64,000 nt of DNA from contig CANLOV010000009.1 of assembly GCA_947492955.1 (NCBI GenBank), positions 62,001-126,000 on the forward strand, written 5' to 3'. This document shows positions 37,919-45,963 of the stretch, in pieces (within the stretch, counting starts at the first letter, position 1; each line of letters starts with the position of its first letter). A model generated the notes under the pieces. The model was not told the origin of the DNA. It did no database searches and was given only the letters and a program-made list of their open reading frames with translations. This DNA comes from an uncultured Cellulophaga sp. (GTDB taxonomy: Bacteria > Bacteroidota > Bacteroidia > Flavobacteriales > Flavobacteriaceae). Position numbers and translations under genes: made by a program.

Positions 37919-37949
37919 TGCAACATTTGTGTTATTCGGTGCAACATTT
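37919..37949 (-). promoter_or_regulatory. Paired direct repeats, candidate regulator site upstream of GH5
   Basis: TGCAACATTT occurs at 37919-37928 and again at 37940-37949, exactly 21 bases apart (two helix turns). This is the pattern expected for an AraC-type DNA-binding domain, such as the one at the end of the hybrid regulator encoded at 38097-42257. Confidence 0.5.
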
Positions 37950-38096
37950 TTATGGCTGCAAGCAGTTAAAATTTTAGTGCTTAGTTAAATACAGTAGTAG
38001 TAAATTGTATCTAAAATATTAGTTTAAGCCAACTATAGTTAAAGTATAGTGAGTTATTATAAGGAGTCTATTTAGATATGCTTAATAAATAGATAA

Positions 38097-41000
38097 TTAC
38101 TTTGTTTCAATTTCTGTAGGTAAGATTCCAAAATGATTTTTAAAGCACTTAGAGAAGTATGAAGGAGAGGCAAAACCAACACTATAACAAGTTTCACTAA
38201 TATTAGACTTGCCTTTTTCTAGAATTTGTTTAGCACGTTCAAGTCTTATTTTTCTAATAAATTCATTAACAGTTTGTCCTGTTAAAGCTTTAACTTTTCT
38301 GTAAAGTTGACTTCTACTTAAATTAAGATGAATAGCTAATTCTTCTACACCTAAGTTTGAATTTGCTATGTTATTATTAATATAATTTAATAGGTTCTCT
38401 ATAAAATCTTTATCAAGGGAGGTTGTGTTTTTATTGTCTTCTGCTCCACTAATAGCGCTAAAGTATTTGTCAAAAATAAGTTGCCTACTTTTTATTAATT
38501 GTGATAAACGCAGTTTTAAAAGTTTAAGGTCAAAAGGCTTAACCATATATGCGTCTGCTCCATTTTCTATACCTTCTATTCTATTTTCTATAGAAGCTTT
38601 TGCTGTGAGCATTAATAACGGAATATGACTTGTTCTTGTATCTGTTTTAATAATTTTACAAAATTCAAAACCTCCCATTTCTGGCATAATAACATCGGTG
38701 ATTATAATGTCTGGGAAAGATTTTCTTGCTATTTTAATACCTTCTTTGCCATTGCTAGCTAATAATATTTTATAATGACTTTTTAATTCTTGTTTTAAAT
38801 AATCTCTTAACTCTACATTATCTTCTACAATAAGTATAGTATATGTTTCCTTAGATTTATTCTTCTCGTTAGGTTGAGTTTTAATTTCTGCGGTTGGAAT
38901 TGTTAAAAAATCTTCTTTCTTTTTATATGTAGCTTCTTTGTTAATAATAATTTCGTTTTCAGAAAAGTGCTTGTTGTCTGCTGCAAGTATTATTTTAAAG
39001 GCTGTTCCTTCTCCTATTTTACTTTTTACATCTATGGTTCCTTTATGAAGTCTTACAAAATTTTGAACAACTTCTAAACCAATTCCGGTTCCACCAAAAT
39101 AGGTTTTGTTTTGTCCTTCTACTTGGTAAAAGCGTTCGAATATTTTTGATACCTGATTTTCTTCTAACCCCGGACCAGTATCAGAAATAACTAATTCAAC
39201 TGTTTTTATAGGTTTCTCTTTATTAACTAATGGTAATGTGTAAGTACTGTCAGATGCTGAAATTTTTATAGTAATAGTTCCTTTTTCGGGAGTAACCTTA
39301 ATTGCATTAGATAATAAATTGAAAATTATTTTTTCGAGCATTTTTGTATCTGCCCAGACCATTATATCAGAGATGTCAGAATTTACATTTAACGATATAT
39401 TTTTTCTAGAAGCTTCTTCTTTAAAATAGCTTGTAATATTTTTAGCAAATGCTATTAAATGTATGCTTTCAGCTCTAACATTCATTTTTTTTAATTCAAG
39501 CTTTCTTAAATCCATTAGTTCATTAATCAACCTATAAAGTCTATCTGTGTTTTTATAGATAATTGCATGTTTGTTTTTTACCTTTTGTGGTAAATCTAAT
39601 TCTGAATTGTTAAGAATGTCTTTAAGTGGATTTAAAATTAAGGTAAGTGGAGTTCTAAATTCATGTGAGATATTTGTAAAAAACTGAATCTTCTTTTTAT
39701 TTAACTCATCTTTTTGTAATTGCTGCAGGCGCTCATTTTTAATAACCTCTTTTTCTTTAATTCTGCTTTGTGTTAGTTTATTTAACAAATAAATTCCAAA
39801 AAGAAATAATGCTAAGTATGAACATATAGCCCAGTTGGTACGCCACCATGGAGGTAGTATTGTTATTTTTAATTCTAATGGTTTTTCTTCCCAAACACCA
39901 TCATTATTAGCAGCCTTTAACTTAAATATATAATCACCTGCATCTAAATTGGTATAAGTGGCACTTCTTTTTTGTTTAACATAGTTCCATGTTGTTTCGT
40001 AACCTTCTAAATAATAAGCATAGCTATTTTTTTCTGGTCGAGTATAATTAAGCCCTGAATATTCTATGGTAAAAACAGACTGTTTGTGTGTTAAGGTAAT
40101 ACTATCTGTTTCCGAAATAACTTTTTTTAGAGGAGAATTATCAGCTTTGGGAATAACATTTTCGTTAAATAGTTTAAAATTAGTGAGGTGTAATAACGGA
40201 GGGGTATTGTTAATTTTTATTTGCTTTGGATTAAAATAATCTACTCCTTTAAAGTTTCCAAAATAGAGTAGGTTTTCGGAAGTTTTTAATACTGAGCCAA
40301 AATTAAAATCATTAGATAATAAACCATCATTAATTGTATAGTTGGTAAAGTTAAAATCTTGTAAATTAATTTTAGTAAGTCCAGAGTTTCCGCTTACCCA
40401 TAAATGATTACTATCTTCTTCTATTATTGCAGCAATATTTTCTTCTTCTAAACCTTTAAATTTATTAAACCAGATAAATTTATCTTTTACTCTATCATAT
40501 TTGTATAAACCGGCACCTCTAGTTCCTATCCATATATTTTTATCAGAACTTTCAAGCATTGAGAGTATATGGTTTGTATCGGATGGGTTACTATACTCTT
40601 CAATCATTTCATTACTCAATAAAGTAATATCAAAAGTTTCATTGTTTATCTTTTTTACTTTGTATAATCCATTTATTGTTCCTACCCATATTATGTCTTC
40701 TGAATCTACTAAAACTTTTCTAATATTTTTTGTAGTAAGACCACTATTAATAAAGGCGTCTGATTGGTGTTTTTTAAAAATCTTTGTTTTTGGATTATAC
40801 GAGTGTAAACCTTGAGAAAAGGTTCCAATCCAAATTGTACCGCTAGAATCTTCGGATAAACTAATAATTTGATTTGACTTTAAGCCTTCAGCAGTGTTAT
40901 TTGTATTATAGTTAATAAACCTAGTTTTGCCTTTTTCTAAAAGAAAAATGCCATTATCCCAGCTTCCTGCCCATAGGTTTTTATTAGAATCTATAAATAA

Positions 41001-42257
41001 TGTTTTTATGTAATTAGAAGTTAATCCAGAGTAGAGGGATTGATCTTGATTATTTATGTGTGAGATAGTTGATGTTTTTGGATTGTAAAGGTCAATACCA
41101 CCACCATCAGTAGCTATCCATATTCTTTTAGAACTATCTTCTACCATGCCCATAACCGATGCTATTTTTAGAGAATTATCGCTATTGGGTAAGCTTTTAA
41201 TATTAGAAAATTTATCATACAAGTTATCACTAACTGCAACACCGCTATTAAAATAACCCATCCAAATTCGATTATTGTCATCAACAAATAATGACCAGAT
41301 AGAGTTGTGTAAAATACTATTTTCTTGGGTCTTGTCCGAGATGTAATTTTTAATAACATCTCCATTGTGTTTTATATGAAAAAGGCCATCGTTTTCTGTT
41401 CCTATTATTAAGGTTTTATTAGGCAACTCATTAATTGCCATTATTTTTTTTGTTGAGAATTTTAATTCTTTACTATCCGTGATTTTACTTTTATCACTAT
41501 TTAGTATGCATTTAAGAAGACCTTTGTTAGTTTCAGAGCCAATCCATAAGTTGTCGTTAGAATCTATAAATAATGTTTTTATGCCACTGTAAATAGATTC
41601 ATTGTCTTTTAATTTATGGTGTATAAGTTTATTGTTTACGGTATCTATTTCTTTAAGTCCAAAATTGGTTCCTACAAAAGTTTTACCACCTTTATAATGC
41701 TGAATACTATTAATATGTAATTCTGAACCGTTCTCAGAACTTGAGTTTTGTATATGTTCAATATTAAAAGTTTCAGGGTTTAATTTAAATAAGCCTATAT
41801 TATATGTTCCTATTAACAAATTGTTTTCGGAATCTTCTTCTATTGATAAAATAAACTCACGATCTGTATTTGCATCACTTATATTAATTTTTTTAAACTG
41901 GTCTAAATCTCTATTGTATAGGTTTAATCCGTTCTCTGTACCAATCCAAAGTCTATTTTTACTATCTAAGTAAGAGCATTCTATTTTACTGCTACTTACA
42001 GATGTAGAATCTTTTAGTATGTGTTTATATACTTTATAATCTATTCCATCGAATTTATATAATCCTGTTCCACTGGTACCAATCCATATAAAGCCACAAT
42101 GATCTTGGATAATATTGTAAACTCCGGTTTTGGCAATTCCGTCTTTTGTATTAACAAAATGAAATTCTTGAAAAGGTTCTTGAGACCATAGGGATAATGG
42201 TAGTAATGTGTAATAAATAAAAAAGTAAAATATTTTTTTCACTCTATAGTTGTTCAT
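38097..42257 (-). CDS. Hybrid two-component system regulator (HTCS)
   Basis: A 1,386-residue one-protein signalling system. In order it has a signal peptide, two-component propeller repeats (about 30-700, many of the form IWIGTSGTGLYKFD), a Y_Y_Y domain (about 735-800), a membrane helix (about 808-826), and a HisKA domain with the phospho-accepting His in ISHEFRTPL near residue 864. Then come the ATPase domain (about 975-1095, DTGPGLEENQ and GGTGIGLEVV), a receiver domain with Asp in DVIMPEMGG near 1186, and an AraC helix-turn-helix (about 1285-1383). The propeller senses breakdown products of the target glycan in the periplasm, and the AraC domain activates the locus. It lies between the PL14-like gene and the GH5 gene, so those are its likely targets. 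Confidence 0.96.
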   Translation of the reverse strand: MNNYRVKKIFYFFIYYTLLPLSLWSQEPFQEFHFVNTKDGIAKTGVYNIIQDHCGFIWIGTSGTGLYKFDGIDYKVYKHILKDSTSVSSSKIECSYLDSKNRLWIGTENGLNLYNRDLDQFKKINISDANTDREFILSIEEDSENNLLIGTYNIGLFKLNPETFNIEHIQNSSSENGSELHINSIQHYKGGKTFVGTNFGLKEIDTVNNKLIHHKLKDNESIYSGIKTLFIDSNDNLWIGSETNKGLLKCILNSDKSKITDSKELKFSTKKIMAINELPNKTLIIGTENDGLFHIKHNGDVIKNYISDKTQENSILHNSIWSLFVDDNNRIWMGYFNSGVAVSDNLYDKFSNIKSLPNSDNSLKIASVMGMVEDSSKRIWIATDGGGIDLYNPKTSTISHINNQDQSLYSGLTSNYIKTLFIDSNKNLWAGSWDNGIFLLEKGKTRFINYNTNNTAEGLKSNQIISLSEDSSGTIWIGTFSQGLHSYNPKTKIFKKHQSDAFINSGLTTKNIRKVLVDSEDIIWVGTINGLYKVKKINNETFDITLLSNEMIEEYSNPSDTNHILSMLESSDKNIWIGTRGAGLYKYDRVKDKFIWFNKFKGLEEENIAAIIEEDSNHLWVSGNSGLTKINLQDFNFTNYTINDGLLSNDFNFGSVLKTSENLLYFGNFKGVDYFNPKQIKINNTPPLLHLTNFKLFNENVIPKADNSPLKKVISETDSITLTHKQSVFTIEYSGLNYTRPEKNSYAYYLEGYETTWNYVKQKRSATYTNLDAGDYIFKLKAANNDGVWEEKPLELKITILPPWWRTNWAICSYLALFLFGIYLLNKLTQSRIKEKEVIKNERLQQLQKDELNKKKIQFFTNISHEFRTPLTLILNPLKDILNNSELDLPQKVKNKHAIIYKNTDRLYRLINELMDLRKLELKKMNVRAESIHLIAFAKNITSYFKEEASRKNISLNVNSDISDIMVWADTKMLEKIIFNLLSNAIKVTPEKGTITIKISASDSTYTLPLVNKEKPIKTVELVISDTGPGLEENQVSKIFERFYQVEGQNKTYFGGTGIGLEVVQNFVRLHKGTIDVKSKIGEGTAFKIILAADNKHFSENEIIINKEATYKKKEDFLTIPTAEIKTQPNEKNKSKETYTILIVEDNVELRDYLKQELKSHYKILLASNGKEGIKIARKSFPDIIITDVIMPEMGGFEFCKIIKTDTRTSHIPLLMLTAKASIENRIEGIENGADAYMVKPFDLKLLKLRLSQLIKSRQLIFDKYFSAISGAEDNKNTTSLDKDFIENLLNYINNNIANSNLGVEELAIHLNLSRSQLYRKVKALTGQTVNEFIRKIRLERAKQILEKGKSNISETCYSVGFASPSYFSKCFKNHFGILPTEIETK

Positions 42258-42378
42258 TCAAGCTAAAATTACAACTTTTTTAACTCTGTGTAGACTTATC
42301 TAGGGAATAAGTATAGTGAATTATTACAATTAAAATTGAATAAAGTTAATTTATAGGTGTTTAGTTATTTAAAAGTAG

Positions 42379-42408
42379 AAAAGGCCAATTCATAAGAGTT
42401 GACCTTTT
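42379..42408 (-). terminator. Probable terminator after the PL14-like gene
   Basis: AAAAGGCCAA (42379-42388) pairs with TTGACCTTTT (42399-42408) with one mismatch. On the minus strand the stem ends in TTTT, followed by CTACTTTT. It lies about 20 bases beyond the lyase stop and before the regulator gene. Confidence 0.6.
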
Positions 42409-42429
42409 AATAGAAGAGATTAATTAATA

Positions 42430-44091
42430 TTATTTTTTAATTAGTTTAATAGTTTTAGTTTCTTTTTGTGTCCCTTTGAGTTTTAAGATATAAACTCCCG
42501 AGTCTAAATTTAGGTTTTCAAAAGATAACAGATATTCTGTATGTGTAGTGTCTAAATTTTGAGAAAAAAGAGATTTGCTACCCATAAGATTATATAACTC
42601 TGCAGAATTATAACCATGTTCATTTTCTAATGATAAAGTTATACTAGATTCAAAAGGGTTTGGATAAACAGATGTTTCATTAGTTATTGTGCTTTCTGGA
42701 ATTATATTATTGACAGACACTCTTAATGGTGTAGAAGCATTAATTGTAGTAAACTTCCATTGTTGATTTTGATTAGATGAGCTAGATTGCCATAATTTAG
42801 CGCTTTGATTGTTAGAGCCTCCGTTTCCACCATCAATGGAATAATTTGATGCATTTCGTTTTTGCAATCTATAATAACCATTACCAGCACTAATTTTTTT
42901 CCAATGTTGATTTTGGTTATTATTGCTACAGCTCCATAATTTAAGATTTTGGCCATTTGAACCGCCATTACCACCGTCTAAGCAATAATTAGTATTTCTT
43001 TTTTTGTATGAAAAATAACCGTTCCCACGACTTATTTCTTCCCATTGTTGATTTTGATTATTTGTATTTGTAGCCCAAAGTTTTACATTTTGGTTATTTG
43101 CACCTCCGTTGCCGCCATCAAGTGCATAGCCAGAAGCATTTCTTTTTTTCATATGTATAAAAGTCTGGGTATTATTTCCACCGCCACCAGAACCACCACT
43201 ATTGCCTGGGGTGTATATTTTAAAATCATCAATTCTAACATAAGCATCACCATCTGCAACATCTTGACCCCCATTATAATAGTTAAACCAATATGCGTAT
43301 ACTTTTAATTTATTATCTCTACGGAAATTAATATTAGTAAAATTACATACTTGTACACCATCAACCCAAGCTCTAAGTATTCCATTGTTTTGTCCAACAT
43401 CATTCATTTTAACATATTGTTTAACATGGTACCATTTGTTAAAATCCATATCACTTGCGTCTCTCTGGCTCCAAGAACCCCAATTTAATCCAGATCCAAA
43501 AGTTTTTGTGCTTGCGTGTGGTTGTGCTCCAGGGTTACTTACAGTATGAGCCTTTGGATTAAAGTTTCTGTAGTCAGTAGTTCCATTCTTTACAGGAGCA
43601 TCATAATTTGTATAAGTATGGTATACGTAATATCTATTTTGAACATAATTTTGATTATCACAATTAATAGTTCCGCGAGCAGACCATCCTTCTAGGCCAT
43701 AACCAGGCCTATTACCCCAGCCAGCTTCATCATAAGTGCCAGAAAATCCAGGAGCTTTTCCCCCATAACCAGCACTTTGATTTCCCATAGATACATCATA
43801 GCGAACACGATATTCTGCATATACTTCTTCTGGCTCAAATCCCCATTTTTGTTTAAGCATATAGCGCATAGAGCCTCCATGATGAGATCCACTATTGATT
43901 TTAATTTCTACACATGCACTATTGTTATAGCCGCCAGATGTTAAGTGCCTAAAATTTTGCCCTTGATTCATATCGTAATTGTTCTTAAAATTAGGAGAGT
44001 TGAAATTGTCTTCCCACATTTGTCCATAAGCAATGTTAGATGTTAGTGCTACAAAGCAAAAACTAAATAATAGTAATAGTTTTGTTTTCAT
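42430..44091 (-). CDS. PL14-like polysaccharide lyase with ricin-type lectin domain and T9SS sorting domain
   Basis: A 553-residue secreted protein. It has a signal peptide (to about residue 23, AYGQ) and then a lyase-like domain (about 25-290) with GGKAPGF, GWSARG and YYVYH. These match the Lys, Ser/Arg and Tyr/Tyr active-site positions known for PL14 enzymes such as viral vAL-1. A Gly-rich linker (GNSGGSGGGGNN) leads to three ricin/CBM13-type repeats (about 310-445), each with LDGGNGG-like and NQNQQW-like motifs. A type A C-terminal sorting domain follows (about 478-553, VYPNPFESS...GVYILKLKG). PL14 members cleave uronic-acid polymers such as alginate or glucuronan. The substrate here is inferred. 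The sorting domain marks it as a SprA/T9SS export substrate. Confidence 0.85.
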   Translation of the reverse strand: MKTKLLLLFSFCFVALTSNIAYGQMWEDNFNSPNFKNNYDMNQGQNFRHLTSGGYNNSACVEIKINSGSHHGGSMRYMLKQKWGFEPEEVYAEYRVRYDVSMGNQSAGYGGKAPGFSGTYDEAGWGNRPGYGLEGWSARGTINCDNQNYVQNRYYVYHTYTNYDAPVKNGTTDYRNFNPKAHTVSNPGAQPHASTKTFGSGLNWGSWSQRDASDMDFNKWYHVKQYVKMNDVGQNNGILRAWVDGVQVCNFTNINFRRDNKLKVYAYWFNYYNGGQDVADGDAYVRIDDFKIYTPGNSGGSGGGGNNTQTFIHMKKRNASGYALDGGNGGANNQNVKLWATNTNNQNQQWEEISRGNGYFSYKKRNTNYCLDGGNGGSNGQNLKLWSCSNNNQNQHWKKISAGNGYYRLQKRNASNYSIDGGNGGSNNQSAKLWQSSSSNQNQQWKFTTINASTPLRVSVNNIIPESTITNETSVYPNPFESSITLSLENEHGYNSAELYNLMGSKSLFSQNLDTTHTEYLLSFENLNLDSGVYILKLKGTQKETKTIKLIKK

Positions 44092-44106
44092 AATTTTCTG
44101 ATTTTG

Positions 44107-44130
44107 AGATTAATACTATAATATTAATCT
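44107..44130 (-). promoter_or_regulatory. Perfect 9-base inverted repeat just upstream of the PL14-like gene
   Basis: AGATTAATA (44107-44115) and TATTAATCT (44122-44130) are exact reverse complements around CTATAA, ending 15 bases before the start codon. ATATTAATCT recurs at 44222-44231. It may be a leader hairpin or an operator. Confidence 0.45.
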
Positions 44131-44310
44131 TTATTTAGTAGGAAGATGGGGTGTGGTACAGTTTATAAAGAGGGGTAAAATCGTCTATCGAAAAAGAGGT
44201 ATTTCTTACATTAAAAAAATAATATTAATCTAGGATATTTTTTAGTGAATTAAAATAATAGCTTAATCTTATCCTGTTCTGAAATAGCAATGCATTAAAA
44301 AGTTAGTGAA

Positions 44311-44650
44311 ATGACAACATCAGAAAACATGATGCATGTAAAGCTTACCATAAAGGATTACTCGATTTCTTTAAAACTTCAAATGGTTGGAAAAATTGAA
44401 TCTAGCCAATTAAATAGAACAATCAATCTAGAGTTTCTACGTCAAAAACACCCCAACAAAGAATTCTTGAACTCGAAGTCAATTATTAAAGAAACACAAA
44501 GTACGAACAGAAAATCTTACTGAGTGAGCGGATAAGAAAGTGATTATTTTTGATATGTTAGTAGATGTGGCAGAGAAAGAATATGATATTCAAATCAGAA
44601 AAAATTACAAACCCAGAGAGTTATTTTTCGAACTTATTGTTCTAGTTTAA
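44311..44650 (+). pseudogene. Decayed IS3-type transposase OrfA fragment
   Basis: An ATG-started frame at 44311-44523 begins MMHVKLTIKDYSISLKLQMV, which resembles the start of Bacteroidota IS3-family OrfA proteins, and then degrades. A stop follows. In a +1 frame (about 44534-44650) the OrfA-like tail VIIFDMLVDVAEKEYDIQIR continues, with KNYKPRELFF behind it. The helix-turn-helix middle and the whole OrfB are missing, and I see no terminal inverted repeats. It is a dead remnant marking an old insertion between the two polysaccharide loci. Confidence 0.65.
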
Positions 44651-44705
44651 TTAATTGAAATAATTTTTAATTCAGGGTCTATGTAAAAGCTAATATTCCA
44701 TAAAT

Positions 44706-45725
44706 TTAGTTTAAAAATTCTTTTACGGATGACTTTCTTATGTTTAATTCTCCATTAAAAATTGCAGTTTCTGGTTTTGAGTTGGAGTTGTTTATTTTAT
44801 TTAATAATATTTCACCTGCTTTTTTTGCCATTTTAAAAGTAGGTTGTTTTACACTACTTAATTGAGGAGTAACTAGTTTTGCAATTCTAGTCTCTGTAAA
44901 CCCTATAAAAGCGACATCTTCTGGGATTTTATAGCCGTTGTCTTTTAATTTTTTCATAGCCCCTAAGGCAACCATATCATTTACACAGAAAAAAGCATCC
45001 GGAATATCATTCTTTAAAATTAAATCTTCCATTACCTGCATTCCTTCTTTAGCTAACAAACCTGTTTCGATTATTTTATAATATTTTGAGGAGAATTTGT
45101 ATTTTTTTAAGGCTTTTTTAAAACCTTGTATTCTTTCTTTTGATACAGATAAATCTTTGTAACCAGCAAGATGATAAATTTTTTTACATTTTTGCAATAT
45201 AAGATGTTCTGTTGCAAAAAAGCTCCAGTTTATATTATTAAAAATAACTTTTGAAGCTGGTAAATTATCATTAATTCTATTTAAAAATACAATAGGATAA
45301 CCATTATTATATTTTTCTAAATAATAAGATATGTTTTTGTTTCCAACGGTAGGAGCTATTATTAGACCATCTACCATATTGTTAATTAAAGTTTTTACAT
45401 TTTTTAATTCTTGATCTTCATTCTCATCAGATTGCATTACTAGTACCTGGTATCCTCTTTTTGTTAAATATTTTTGTAAAGCAATAACTACTTCGGAATA
45501 GTAGCCGTTAATAATTTCGGGAACTACCAAACCTATATTTAAAGAGCAATTTTGAGTAAGTTTTTTTGCCATTGGATTGGGTATGTAACCCATTTCTTTG
45601 GCGGTACTTAAAATAAGGTCTCTTGTTTCTTTTTTTATATCATATTTATTATTAAAAGCTCTTGAAACAGACGAGGTAGAAACGTTAAGTTTTTTTGCAA
45701 TGTCTTTAATAGTAATATGTTTCAT
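44706..45725 (-). CDS. LacI family transcriptional regulator
   Basis: A 339-residue regulator with an N-terminal helix-turn-helix (HITIKDIAKKLNVSTSSVSRAF, with hinge region about 45-60, PNPMAKKLTQ) and a periplasmic-binding-protein-like effector domain (about 62-335). It is transcribed divergently from the susC gene at 45964. The 238-base intergenic region between them contains operator-like sequences that recur upstream of the symporter gene at 54488. It therefore probably represses the second locus until a sugar from the target glycan binds. The effector is unknown. Confidence 0.94.
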   Translation of the reverse strand: MKHITIKDIAKKLNVSTSSVSRAFNNKYDIKKETRDLILSTAKEMGYIPNPMAKKLTQNCSLNIGLVVPEIINGYYSEVVIALQKYLTKRGYQVLVMQSDENEDQELKNVKTLINNMVDGLIIAPTVGNKNISYYLEKYNNGYPIVFLNRINDNLPASKVIFNNINWSFFATEHLILQKCKKIYHLAGYKDLSVSKERIQGFKKALKKYKFSSKYYKIIETGLLAKEGMQVMEDLILKNDIPDAFFCVNDMVALGAMKKLKDNGYKIPEDVAFIGFTETRIAKLVTPQLSSVKQPTFKMAKKAGEILLNKINNSNSKPETAIFNGELNIRKSSVKEFLN

Positions 45726-45836
45726 TATTATTTAAAATAAGTGTTTTAAGAGTAAAATCTTAACAAACTTCATTAATCTAAAAGTTAGGATTTTAGTCGA
45801 ATATACAAAAATAATGTGCTTGCATTATGATATTTA

Positions 45837-45889
45837 TTTTCGGGAACGTTTTCGGGAAATGATAACGTTTTCGGGAACGATGCCGTTAA
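45837..45889. promoter_or_regulatory. Operator cluster upstream of the second susC
   Basis: TTTTCGGGAA occurs three times (45837-45846, 45849-45858, 45868-45877). The end of the cluster, CGGGAACGATGCCGTTAA (45872-45889), matches 15 of 18 bases of the palindromic element at 54371-54388. The AACG...CGTT core is typical of LacI-family operators. The cluster is 75 bases before susC and about 110 before the divergent LacI-type gene. Confidence 0.7.
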
Positions 45890-45963
45890 AAAACAATTTA
45901 AAATCGCTCTTGTCGAGTATTTAATAAAATAGTTTTGAAGCTACTAATTAACTTATACTAAAA

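Larger units (their letters stand above)
37693..38096. other. 404-base intergenic region between GH5 and the hybrid regulator
   Basis: It holds a possible small membrane ORF (37715-37810, minus), a short inverted repeat TAACAT/ATGTTA at 37847-37863 and two TGCAACATTT direct repeats at 37919-37949. The remainder (37950-38096) is A/T-rich and I see nothing definite in it. It presumably carries the promoter of the GH5-DUF5060 transcript. Confidence 0.5.

Noticed and set aside
44107-44231. Repeated TATTAATCT as ends of an insertion sequence
   Set aside because: The copies are short, A/T-rich and in positions that do not bracket the transposase remnant at 44311-44650.
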